This document shows, piece by piece, positions 1-5,117 of a stretch of 7,682 bases of DNA (the stretch's first letter is position 1; each line of letters starts with the position of its first letter). This DNA is from CBDUBU01 sp965365465 (GTDB lineage: Bacteria; Bacteroidota; Rhodothermia; Rhodothermales; DASSAV01), in assembly GCA_965365465.1 (NCBI GenBank), contig CBDUBU010000195.1, positions 1-7,682 on the forward strand. Direction: 5' to 3'. Below the pieces are notes generated by a model, which saw nothing but the letters and a program-made list of their open reading frames with translations, did no database searches and was not told where the DNA came from. The position numbers and the translations under genes are program-made.

Positions 1-993
1 GAGGTGCGTCGGGAAGGGCTGCCATGATATTGAGTTTGAAAGTGCCGCCTCTTCTACGTCATGGCACATGGCAATTTCGGCACTTTCGGCACTTTCCGGC
101 AAATCGATCAGCCCTGCTGCATAGAGATCCGCAAAACACGCGCGAAGCAGCGCTCCGGGTGCCGGGTATACGCCCGGCTTTGCGTGGTGTTTTTCGTAGA
201 TCGAGCGCACACCCCGTTCCACATGCTCCCATTTGTTCGGGTTTTGCAGGTGGTGGTCGAACAGGTGCCGGATTGTTGAGAGCACCACATCGAGCGGCGC
301 GCCCCGCACGATCATGTCGCCGGCGCTTTCGATTAGCGTATTGTACTGGAGGCCACTTTTGATCCTGCCGCTTTCGTCGTACACTGCCCGGTGCGATCCG
401 GCCTTGCTTTTGTGCTCCCGCGCCTGCGCTTCCGAGAGATCAACGCGCAGCGGCTCGACCTCATGGTTTACATAGATGCGCTCCGGAGCCGATACGAACG
501 TAAGCCTCCGAACATCCTTCTGCTTATCCTCCTGGGGGCTTGCGCCGAAGTATGCGCAGACCTGGGCAAAGGCGCGTTTGTGCTCGGCATCGCTCTGCGG
601 GACTGGATCAACCGCAACGAGCACCTTGACGCCCTCGCCGCGCGTGCTGGGGAAGGCTGCTGCGACGCACGGCTCATCCTCGCAGCGGTACTTGATGAAG
701 TCTTGCGCGCTGCCCACGTCGTCGAAGTCGAGCACGCAGAGTCCGCTATGCTCCCTGAGATGGGCGTTTGTGACGCTGCCGGCAAACGTACCGCTGAAGG
801 CAAAGGCAGGAACAGACTTTTTGCGCTCCTGCTGCTCCTCTTCCGTACGGGCGCTGAGCACGTTTTCGATCTCGTCCCGGTAATCCCCGTCGGCAATGCG
901 CCGGAGCGCTTCGCTGAGCGGGATCGTCTCAAACCTGTCTGAGGTGAAAATGCTGGTTAGATAGGTGACGGGGCGGCTCAGGTATTTGCTCAT
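1..993 (-). CDS. BT4734/VirE-N-type primase (PrimPol-like), partial, runs off left edge
   Basis: Probable replication primase that makes primers for phage or plasmid DNA synthesis. Reading leftward from ATG at 993-991, the frame stays open for 331 codons to the window edge, so the C-terminus is missing. Visible marks of the BT4734-like archaeo-eukaryotic primase domain: SGTF at residues 67-70, an hDxD-type metal-binding stretch LDFDD at 88-92, PSTRGEGVK at 115-123 and DVRRLTFVSAP at 160-170. Residues about 200-270 look like a helical PriCT-type module that follows many such primases. A short linker with ESAESAEIA at 300-308 comes next. In the family a helicase-type ATPase domain (DUF3987 or D5-like) often follows, but that part would lie outside the window. 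The start overlaps the upstream stop as ATGA, which suggests translational coupling. The family call rests on motifs, not on a search; the exact subfamily is less sure. Confidence 0.8.
   Translation of the reverse strand, partial: MSKYLSRPVTYLTSIFTSDRFETIPLSEALRRIADGDYRDEIENVLSARTEEEQQERKKSVPAFAFSGTFAGSVTNAHLREHSGLCVLDFDDVGSAQDFIKYRCEDEPCVAAAFPSTRGEGVKVLVAVDPVPQSDAEHKRAFAQVCAYFGASPQEDKQKDVRRLTFVSAPERIYVNHEVEPLRVDLSEAQAREHKSKAGSHRAVYDESGRIKSGLQYNTLIESAGDMIVRGAPLDVVLSTIRHLFDHHLQNPNKWEHVERGVRSIYEKHHAKPGVYPAPGALLRACFADLYAAGLIDLPESAESAEIAMCHDVEEAALSNSISWQPFPTHL
38..96. repeat. 9-base tandem repeat with an inverted copy inside the primase gene
   Basis: Three 9-base units lie in tandem: GGCAATTTC at 70-78, then GGCACTTTC at 79-87 and 88-96. 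An inverted copy, GAAAGTGCCG, lies at 38-47. On the coding (minus) strand the tandem units encode the linker ESAESAEIA between the PriCT-like module and the missing C-terminal part of the primase. The repeat may be simple slippage in a flexible linker or a protein-binding site near a replication function; the sequence alone does not decide. Confidence 0.7.
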
Positions 994-1316
994 GCGCCCC
1001 GCCTCCCGGCCTGCCGGGCCGCGTCCATGAGCGCCCGCTCTGCCCGCGCCATGAGGTCCGCGTCTACGAAATCGATAACCGGATCTCCGCACCGGGTGGG
1101 CCACGCGACACCCGCACTGCTGGCGAGCACGCCGCGAACGAGGATGCCTTCGAGCTGGACGGTTGCCCGGATCAGGTAGCCGCGACCGTGTTTGATTGGG
1201 CGCACGTCGTGGAGAATGCCGCGCCGCCTCGACAGGCTCAGCGCCGGAGGACCGAAAACGCGAGCATACGCCTCCCGGTCGCTGGAACGCTGCCAGGATT
1301 TTTGTATATTAGCCAT
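990..1316 (-). CDS. small protein with SpoVG-like pattern, upstream of primase
   Basis: A 108-aa protein without a firm assignment. Residues 34-100 follow the order seen in SpoVG-type proteins: a strand with DVRPIKHGRGYLIRATVQLE (37-56), then GILVRGVL (57-64), a WPTR turn (72-75), PVIDFVDADL (79-88) and a C-terminal helix rich in Ala, Arg and Glu (90-102). SpoVG proteins are small nucleic-acid-binding proteins, and some phages and plasmids carry relatives, so a DNA or RNA binding role next to the primase is plausible. The first 33 residues are basic and Ser-rich and have no counterpart in SpoVG. The stop codon overlaps the primase start (ATGA at 993-990), so the two are probably co-translated. 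The start at 1316 has only a weak upstream purine stretch. The coding call is firm; the SpoVG relation is inference. Confidence 0.65.
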   Translation of the reverse strand: MANIQKSWQRSSDREAYARVFGPPALSLSRRRGILHDVRPIKHGRGYLIRATVQLEGILVRGVLASSAGVAWPTRCGDPVIDFVDADLMARAERALMDAARQAGRRGA

Positions 1317-1331
1317 GTCCGTGTTGATTTT

Positions 1332-1372
1332 TGCGCCGCGTGTCCTTTGCCTGGGGATCGCGGCGCATTTTT
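1332..1372 (+). terminator. rightward-facing intrinsic terminator between leftward genes
   Basis: A perfect 9-bp stem, TGCGCCGCG (1332-1340) and CGCGGCGCA (1359-1367), with an 18-base loop, is followed by five T residues at 1368-1372 on the plus strand. Read on the minus strand it is followed by A residues, so as an intrinsic terminator it works only for rightward transcription. Both flanking genes are leftward, so it would stop antisense or incoming rightward transcripts. On the minus strand the same hairpin could instead protect or process mRNA. Confidence 0.6.
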
Positions 1373-1374
1373 GG

Positions 1375-1560
1375 TTAGGCTGCCTGTGATCTGCGTTCCA
1401 TTTTATCGGAACCGTGCTGCCCGACTGGGTGCAACAGTTTCAGTCGCGCCCACTCAGATGGACTGACCCCGGCCTGTTCGGCCGCTTCCTCCAGTTTCGC
1501 CCGCTGATCCTCGGTTAGCCGAATCGATATGACGGCCGGATAACGCAGGGATTTTGCCAT
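1375..1560 (-). CDS. small ribbon-helix-helix-like DNA-binding protein
   Basis: A 61-aa protein whose residues 8-42 read as a ribbon-helix-helix fold: a short strand with alternating hydrophobic residues (AVISIRL), helix A (EDQRAKLEEAAEQAG), then SPSEWARLKLL as helix B. This arrangement is typical of CopG/Arc-type repressors and of the N-terminal region of MobC-like plasmid mobilisation accessory proteins. Such proteins act as dimers on DNA operators. It is the first gene of the leftward replication group and may regulate it or assist at an origin. The upstream sequence has a GAGG-type ribosome binding site about ten bases before the ATG. No relaxase is visible nearby, so a conjugation role is unsupported here. 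The tail after residue 43 is short, polar and unassigned. Confidence 0.75.
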   Translation of the reverse strand: MAKSLRYPAVISIRLTEDQRAKLEEAAEQAGVSPSEWARLKLLHPVGQHGSDKMERRSQAA

Positions 1561-1645
1561 TTTGCCTACCTCGCTGTAGATTATTAGATATACGAAGGCG
1601 CTGTGGCTAGGTATTACCCTTGCCAGTTAGTGTTTTCGCATCCTG

Positions 1646-1692
1646 AACGGCGGCACCAGCAGGTTTCCTAGGCCAAGGTGCCGCCGTTTTTT
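1646..1692 (+). terminator. strong rightward intrinsic terminator
   Basis: A perfect 12-bp stem pairs AACGGCGGCACC (1646-1657) with GGTGCCGCCGTT (1677-1688) around a 19-base loop, and a run of six T residues spans 1687-1692. The T-run follows the stem only on the plus strand, yet the genes on both sides run leftward. It could end a short plus-strand RNA. A weak promoter-like pair upstream is TTGCCT at 1562-1567 and TAGATA at 1585-1590, 17 bases apart. It could also block rightward read-through into the low-GC module at 1746. Confidence 0.7.
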
Positions 1693-1705
1693 GTTGCTAA
1701 TCGTA

Positions 1706-1745
1706 GTATACCGTAATCGGTATACGCCCGCAAACAGGGCGTTTT
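1706..1745. repeat. two adjacent hairpins before the end of the 348-aa gene
   Basis: GTATACCG (1706-1713) and CGGTATAC (1718-1725) form a perfect 8-bp inverted repeat around TAAT, which could be an RNA hairpin or an operator. It is followed by CGCCC (1725-1729) and GGGCG (1737-1741) with a 7-base loop and TTTT at 1742-1745, a short weak terminator shape again facing rightward. The loop side carries CGCAAACA (1729-1736), equal to half of the palindrome found at 4467 and 5528. The stop codon of the leftward 348-aa gene begins right beside it. Confidence 0.5.
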
Positions 1746-2792
1746 CTATTCCGATTCATCCTCTCGATTCCGCAAAATTCCGTTTCGATTTCCGTTTCGG
1801 ATCTCGTCTGTAATACGTTCCATCTCCCTCTTTACAAGAGATGAAAAAACAGGAACTGTTAACTTGCCCTTCAAAGTATGTCCGGCCCCTATTAGTTTAC
1901 GGCGTATGTCCCTCCTCCAAGATTCATCACTCACGATTGTATGCACCATTGGGTCCTTTTTATTCGCGGCTTCTATTGCCGATCTCAAAAAGGGTCCTAA
2001 GTTGCGAGCATTTCGGACTTTGCTGGTTGTGTAGCTGAAGACCTGGTATACGAACCAGATTTGTTGTTCGTAAATGCTTCTCATGTCTTCGTATTGTAGT
2101 GCTGCGATTTCAACCTCTTCCGTCTGGGGTTCACTTTCAGCAACACCTGCCTTAGCATATGCCTGCTGCAACTCCTTCTCACTTACCTCGAATTGCGCGT
2201 AGACTTCGTCCCAAGGGTCAATGTCTCCGAAATGGAGATACCTCCCTATTACGTTTCGCAAGATGCGAAGCCGAGATTCCAACTCCTTTTTTAGCCCCAT
2301 TATGTCTGACTGACGGGTACTAATCCGGACAATCTCTTTTTCATATGGAGTATCAGGAAGCCATGAGACGCCATGAGCACTGTTGACGATGTCGAGCAGG
2401 ATTGATTTTAGCCCTTCTGGAGCTTGGTCATGTTCTTCTATGAGTCGCCGGGCCTCTCCTCCATTTTCGTGATGCTCTGCTTTCAACATCTCTAGTTCAT
2501 TAAGCAATTCTGCTTCCTCGGCCCTAACTGCTGTGATCTTTCCATCGTCTAGCATTCGCGCCCATCTCGCACGGTTGGATTCCAGATGCGAGATGAATGT
2601 ATCAGAATCGAACCCCTCGCTAGCATCATCCAGATAGTCTGGGATAGCAATTTGCGCGAACCACTCTGGACCTGACCTCTTCTTTTCGCTATGCGGAGTC
2701 GGCGCTTGTAATGCCTCCTCATATTTCTTTTTCTGAAGGGCCAGTTTGATTTTCCGACGCTTCGCGTCCGGACTCATTTCAGATTTATTCAT
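1746..2792 (-). CDS. 348-aa protein of unknown function, paired with XRE regulator
   Basis: I do not recognise this protein. The frame is open from 2855, but the ATG at 2792 (MNKSEMSPD) is the better start, because it lies 16 bases after the stop of the XRE gene and the longer form would overlap it. It is a soluble, highly charged, mostly helical protein with no signal peptide or membrane segment. A basic N-terminus (residues 1-40) is followed by long Glu/Lys/Leu-rich helical stretches with coiled-coil character (about 75-130 and 155-190), an acidic linker near 225-235, and a C-terminal third with aromatic and basic helices. I see no nuclease, ATPase or protease motif. Base composition is visibly lower in GC than the replication and packaging genes, and codon use differs, which points to separate acquisition. 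Position behind a phage-type regulator suggests a lysogeny, exclusion or defence role; that is inference. Confidence 0.8.
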   Translation of the reverse strand: MNKSEMSPDAKRRKIKLALQKKKYEEALQAPTPHSEKKRSGPEWFAQIAIPDYLDDASEGFDSDTFISHLESNRARWARMLDDGKITAVRAEEAELLNELEMLKAEHHENGGEARRLIEEHDQAPEGLKSILLDIVNSAHGVSWLPDTPYEKEIVRISTRQSDIMGLKKELESRLRILRNVIGRYLHFGDIDPWDEVYAQFEVSEKELQQAYAKAGVAESEPQTEEVEIAALQYEDMRSIYEQQIWFVYQVFSYTTSKVRNARNLGPFLRSAIEAANKKDPMVHTIVSDESWRRDIRRKLIGAGHTLKGKLTVPVFSSLVKREMERITDEIRNGNRNGILRNREDESE

Positions 2793-2808
2793 TGCCACGA
2801 ATACGCTA

Positions 2809-3108
2809 TTAGGCTGCCGGTGGCACGTCCTCAGTGAAGAACCAAACAGGACCATTCAGGCTCTTGCCGGTCAGCATTTCGATTATCTGAATGCGGAGAT
2901 TATTTGCCTCCGTACCTACCTCCTCGTTCTCGGCTCTCGAAATCATCTGCTTTGAGATCGGCTTGCCGGTCCTCTCGCTAATGATCCTGGCTGCTAGTTC
3001 TTCCTGCGTGAGGCCCTGCTCCGCTCGTAGCCCCCGCGCCTTACGCGCTAATTCCATCGTGTCCATGAGTCTGCTTGTTTTAATCCAGGAGAACTGTTCA
3101 TCTGTCAT
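2809..3108 (-). CDS. XRE-family helix-turn-helix transcriptional regulator
   Basis: A 99-aa DNA-binding regulator. The helix-turn-helix begins around residue 19 (ELARKARGLRAEQGLTQEELAARI) and continues through an extended turn (SERTGKP, 44-50) to the probable recognition helix ISKQMISRAEN (51-61), the classic order of Cro/C1-type HTH proteins. The C-terminal part is short, with no peptidase or LexA-like domain, so it resembles a small phage repressor, Cro-like protein or antitoxin-like regulator. It is the first gene of a leftward pair with the 348-aa gene and faces the rightward operon at 3219 across a 110-base AT-rich region, so it probably controls both. The start at 3108 has no clear ribosome binding site; an internal ATG (residue 15 or 18) would also retain the whole HTH domain. 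Confidence 0.85.
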   Translation of the reverse strand: MTDEQFSWIKTSRLMDTMELARKARGLRAEQGLTQEELAARIISERTGKPISKQMISRAENEEVGTEANNLRIQIIEMLTGKSLNGPVWFFTEDVPPAA

Positions 3109-3218
3109 AAAGGTAATAAATAAAGTTTACTTGGTCAATTAATTATATTGACTAGTAAGCAAAATATGTTTACTTTTGCTGTGTAGTCATTGTCCAATGT
3201 ACAACACGGGTAAAAGAG
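3109..3218. promoter_or_regulatory. divergent promoter and candidate operator region
   Basis: This AT-rich gap separates the leftward XRE gene from the rightward operon. GTTTACTT occurs at 3125-3132 and 3168-3175 in the same orientation, and a near copy in inverse orientation, AGTAAGC, lies at 3154-3160; these could be half-sites for the XRE protein. For rightward transcription, TTGACT (3149-3154) and TACTTT (3171-3176) are spaced 16 bases apart. For leftward transcription a perfect TATAAT box lies on the minus strand at 3147-3142, without a good -35 match. TTGT (3190-3193) and ACAA (3201-3204) form a further weak inverted repeat. The assignments are by eye. Confidence 0.55.
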
Positions 3219-3548
3219 ATGAACACAAACGAAGCACGCCGCCTCTTCGACACGACCGGCCGCACAAACTTGCTGGTGGTTCACTTCACCAAGCGGAACG
3301 GCGAACACCGCCGTATGCTCTGCTACTACGCCGGCGCACGCTCCCGCAGCCCGCTCCAGATGGTCGTCTTTGACGTGGACAAGGGCGAGAGCCGCACGGT
3401 CAACCTCGATACCGTGGAGAGCATCCGGCCCCTGAAGACGCGCATTAAGGCGCAGCCTGAGCCTGTAGTGATCCGCCTGGCTGACCGGCTGCCTGCCCCG
3501 CAGACGATGGAAGAGGCAAGGCAGCGCATCCTGTCGCTCATCTACTAA
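3219..3548 (+). CDS. 109-aa hypothetical protein, first gene of rightward operon
   Basis: Not firmly identified. Residues 17-75 have the strand-rich look of small phage SH3-like beta-barrel proteins: NLLVVHFTKRNGEHRRMLCYY (17-37), then MVVFDVDKGESRTVNLDTVESI (48-69), a pattern of 'default value written into a dynamic element, followed by a residue-rich strand and a V-E-S-I turn' seen in several uncharacterised phage early proteins. The C-terminal 30 residues look helical (MEEARQRILSL). It is the gene nearest the divergent promoter, so it is likely an early gene under control of the XRE protein. The ribosome binding site is weak (GAG directly before the ATG). There is no cysteine cluster, signal peptide or membrane segment. 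Coding is supported by its length, position and codon pattern; function is unknown. Confidence 0.75.
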   Translation: MNTNEARRLFDTTGRTNLLVVHFTKRNGEHRRMLCYYAGARSRSPLQMVVFDVDKGESRTVNLDTVESIRPLKTRIKAQPEPVVIRLADRLPAPQTMEEARQRILSLIY

Positions 3549-3571
3549 AACTTGTCACCGCTCTACTAAAA
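3541..3571. repeat. 10-base direct repeat TCTACTAAAA, 21-base period
   Basis: TCTACTAAAA occurs at 3541-3550 and again at 3562-3571, exactly 21 bases apart, about two turns of the DNA helix. The first copy contains the stop codon of the 109-aa gene. Next to the second copy a small hairpin, AGGCGA (3571-3576) with TCGCCT (3583-3588), sits just before the GGAGG ribosome binding site of the gene at 3604. It could be a regulator binding site or a small duplication. Confidence 0.5.
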
Positions 3572-3603
3572 GGCGAGAGATTTCGCCTGGAGGCAAAAAA
3601 GCT

Positions 3604-4047
3604 ATGAACTGTTTTCAGACAATGGCGCTCCGCGCCGAACGCTTGAAATGTCTGTGCCTGGTGCTTGCTGAGGCTGAACAGATGTGCTTTCTGAAAGGCA
3701 ACGGCGTAAAAAGCGCCGAAGCCGCTGAGTTCCTGGCAAACGACTACAAGCCCTGGAGCGCGGTGCTGCTCATCGATGCAGCCGCCATTTTTGAGGGGGT
3801 CTCGCGGCGCCTGCGCGCCGCCGTCGGAGGTGAGCTTGAAGGCATTATCTATGACCTTGACCGGACGGGCGCCTATCTGGGAGCCGTCTCCGAACTGATC
3901 GGCAAGGGCAGCACCTCGGTGGACGAAAGCGAGTACCGCAGGGTTGCCGAAGCGGTCTGTGAGGACGTGGCAAACATGGCCTGGGAGATCGAACAGGAAC
4001 TGCGGGCGCTCACGGTCCAGCACGCAAAGCAGGAGGTGACTGCATGA
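3604..4047 (+). CDS. 147-aa hypothetical helical protein
   Basis: No family recognised. The protein is predicted from composition to be almost entirely alpha-helical and soluble, rich in Ala, Glu and Leu. Four cysteines are scattered (residues 3, 16, 18, 28 region and one near 118) without a zinc-binding spacing. A short hydrophobic stretch WSAVLLIDAAAIF (51-63) is followed by charged residues and is more likely a buried helix than a membrane segment. A GGAGG ribosome binding site lies ten bases before the ATG, behind a small hairpin. The stop overlaps the next start as ATGA at 4044-4047, so it is translationally coupled to the 57-aa gene. It is the second gene of the rightward small-gene operon. 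Confidence 0.75.
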   Translation: MNCFQTMALRAERLKCLCLVLAEAEQMCFLKGNGVKSAEAAEFLANDYKPWSAVLLIDAAAIFEGVSRRLRAAVGGELEGIIYDLDRTGAYLGAVSELIGKGSTSVDESEYRRVAEAVCEDVANMAWEIEQELRALTVQHAKQEVTA

Positions 4048-4217
4048 AACCTATCGCCCTCATTATCGACCTGTCCGGAAAGGTGCTCTATGAAGTCCCT
4101 GCGCCGAAGGGCGTCAAGGTGCTGAACCCTATTGTTTACAAAGTGGTGGAGGTCACGGCCCGGCCGAAGACGGTAAAGCACGGTGGGGCTATGTGGAAGG
4201 CGTATGCCTTGAACTAA
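4044..4217 (+). CDS. 57-aa hypothetical protein
   Basis: A short but well supported gene: ATG at 4044 overlaps the previous stop (ATGA), and a full Shine-Dalgarno match, AGGAGGTGA, lies at 4031-4039. The product begins MKPIALIIDLSGKVLYEVPA and then has a strand-rich, Lys- and Val-rich body ending MWKAYALN. The alternation of hydrophobic and polar residues suggests a small beta-sheet domain. No known family is recognised. It is the third gene of the rightward operon, 13 bases before the next start. Confidence 0.7.
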   Translation: MKPIALIIDLSGKVLYEVPAPKGVKVLNPIVYKVVEVTARPKTVKHGGAMWKAYALN

Positions 4218-4230
4218 AAGAGCAGCGATT

Positions 4231-4434
4231 ATGAAAACCTTCACGATAAGCAACCTGGGTCTCCTGCTCTGGGCAAAAGAGGAGATGGATCGCCAGATGA
4301 AAGAGGGACGCCTACGAGACCGAAAGCGCCTCTTTGGCGAGGTCGAAGAATGCCCCTGCGGGTGCGGCCTTGCGGGGGACGTGTGCAACGAAGCGCTCGA
4401 AGGCGCCCGCCGGGAGGAGGAGCTTCCGTTCTAA
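4231..4434 (+). CDS. 67-aa hypothetical protein with CPCGCG cysteine cluster
   Basis: A small charged protein. The N-terminal half (residues 1-40) looks helical and basic (LLLWAKEEMDRQMKEGRLRDRK). Residues 41-52 hold four cysteines as CxCxCx6C (CPCGCGLAGDVC), which could bind a metal ion such as zinc, though the spacing is tighter than in ordinary zinc ribbons. The acidic tail ends EELPF. Last gene of the rightward small-gene operon, followed by a palindrome and a strong terminator. The ribosome binding site is weak. Function unknown; a small DNA-binding or adaptor role is only a guess. Confidence 0.65.
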   Translation: MKTFTISNLGLLLWAKEEMDRQMKEGRLRDRKRLFGEVEECPCGCGLAGDVCNEALEGARREEELPF

Positions 4435-4466
4435 GCCTGGGTTCTATGTTGGCTGAACAGGCAAAG

Positions 4467-4482
4467 TGTTTGCGCGCAAACA
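4467..4482. repeat. perfect 16-base palindrome, copy 1
   Basis: TGTTTGCGCGCAAACA is its own reverse complement over 16 bases. It lies 32 bases after the stop of the last small gene and two bases before the terminator stem. A second copy sharing 15 bases, GTTTGCGCGCAAACA, lies at 5528-5542, and the half-site CGCAAACA is at 1729-1736. As RNA it would give only a short stem with a CGCG loop, so a binding site for a dimeric protein is more likely. Confidence 0.75.
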
Positions 4483-4484
4483 TA

Positions 4485-4516
4485 GGGCGGCGCCCTTCAC
4501 CGGCGCCGCCCTTTTT
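4485..4516 (+). terminator. strong intrinsic terminator of the rightward small-gene operon
   Basis: GGGCGGCGCC (4485-4494) pairs perfectly with GGCGCCGCCC (4502-4511) around a 7-base loop, followed by TTTTT at 4512-4516 and further T residues. It ends transcription of the 3219-4434 genes and separates them from the toxin-antitoxin operon, which has its own promoter. Confidence 0.9.
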
Positions 4517-4518
4517 CT

Positions 4519-4550
4519 TTGCAACAATTGTAATACAAACGTAGTACATT
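4519..4550 (+). promoter_or_regulatory. promoter with RelB-type operator for the toxin-antitoxin operon
   Basis: TTGCAA (4519-4524) and TAGTAC (4542-4547) are spaced 17 bases apart as a plausible -35/-10 pair; the -10 match is modest. In the spacer lies the odd palindrome TTGTAATACAA (4528-4538). It resembles the TTGTAA-type half-sites described for the E. coli RelB operator and fits autorepression by the ribbon-helix-helix antitoxin. A transcript starting from this promoter would begin near 4554, which makes an ATG at 4552 an unlikely start. Confidence 0.6.
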
Positions 4551-4587
4551 CATGGCGCATTCTAATGGCGACAGACAGGAGGACGAC

Positions 4588-4848
4588 ATGCCCAAGACAG
4601 CAGTGATTACGGCCCGCATGGAGCCGGACGTAAAGTCCGAAGCGGAGCGTATTTTTCAGGAACTCGGCATCACCACGAGCGAAGCGATCGGGCTTTTCTT
4701 TAACCAGGTGCGCTTGCAGCAAGGACTTCCCTTCGAGGTGCGCATTCCGAATGCAGAGACGAGGGCTGCCCTCGATGATATGCGCCTGCGCCGGGGCCTG
4801 AAAAGCTACGGCTCGGCAAAGGAGATGCTCCAAGACCTGGACGCTTGA
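4588..4848 (+). CDS. dinJ: DinJ/RelB-family type II antitoxin
   Basis: An 86-aa antitoxin that neutralises the YafQ-like toxin encoded next to it and represses their shared promoter. Residues 4-42 form the ribbon-helix-helix DNA-binding domain: strand AVITARMEP, helix DVKSEAERIFQELG, turn and second helix TTSEAIGLFFNQV. LPFEVRIPN (47-55) is the typical DinJ linker motif, and the C-terminal part (56-86) should wrap the toxin. The start was chosen at 4588 because AGGAGG lies at 4577-4582, five bases upstream, and because the DinJ domain begins here; an upstream in-frame ATG at 4552 would add 12 residues without family support and probably precedes the transcript start. The stop overlaps the toxin start by one base (TGATG at 4846-4850), the usual coupled arrangement. 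Confidence 0.9.
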   Translation: MPKTAVITARMEPDVKSEAERIFQELGITTSEAIGLFFNQVRLQQGLPFEVRIPNAETRAALDDMRLRRGLKSYGSAKEMLQDLDA

Positions 4849-5117
4849 TGCGAAGGGTAACGACCACCACGCAGTTCAGGCGAGATCTCAAGCGCGCCCG
4901 GAAGCGGGGCAAGGACCTGGGCAAGCTGGAGGTCGTCATCGATGCCCTTGCGGCCGGGGAGCCGCTCCCGTCCCGGCGCCGGGACCATGTTCTCTCAGGC
5001 AATTACGCGGGCAAACGAGAGTGCCACGTTGAACCGGACTGGCTTCTTATCTACGAAGTCACCGAGGAGGAAGTACTGCTCGGCCGTACCGGGTCACATG
5101 CGGATCTTTTTGAGTAA
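4848..5117 (+). CDS. yafQ: YafQ-family mRNA interferase toxin (RelE superfamily)
   Basis: An 89-aa ribosome-dependent endoribonuclease toxin that cleaves mRNA in the ribosomal A site in this family. All key positions of E. coli YafQ are present with a constant offset of three: His47, His60, Asp64, His84 and Phe88 match His50, His63, Asp67, His87 and Phe91. The signature CHVEPDWLLIYEV (59-71) and RTGSHADLF (80-88) are nearly textbook, so the toxin should be active. The N-terminal helices (9-39) are strongly basic, suited to binding the ribosome. The start is the ATG at 4848, overlapping the antitoxin stop by one base; a TTG one codon earlier is also in frame. In a phage such a pair can act in maintenance, exclusion of other phages or host stress response. 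Confidence 0.92.
   Translation: MRRVTTTTQFRRDLKRARKRGKDLGKLEVVIDALAAGEPLPSRRRDHVLSGNYAGKRECHVEPDWLLIYEVTEEEVLLGRTGSHADLFE

Noticed and set aside
391..942. Plus-strand open frame of 183 codons opposite the primase
   Set aside because: The minus strand carries an uninterrupted 331-codon frame with primase motifs and an ATGA overlap with the upstream gene; the plus-strand frame has no such support.
2793..2855. Upstream extension of the 348-aa gene to the ATG at 2855
   Set aside because: It would overlap the end of the XRE gene, and the added residues have no sign of selection; the ATG at 2792 just after the XRE stop fits better.
3538..4388. Minus-strand open frames opposite the rightward small-gene operon
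   Set aside because: The plus-strand genes have ribosome binding sites, an ATGA overlap and a shared terminator; the minus-strand frames cross these boundaries without any of these.
4552..4587. Earlier ATG for the DinJ antitoxin
   Set aside because: AGGAGG is placed for the ATG at 4588, the family domain begins there, and the earlier ATG would lie at or before the likely transcript start.
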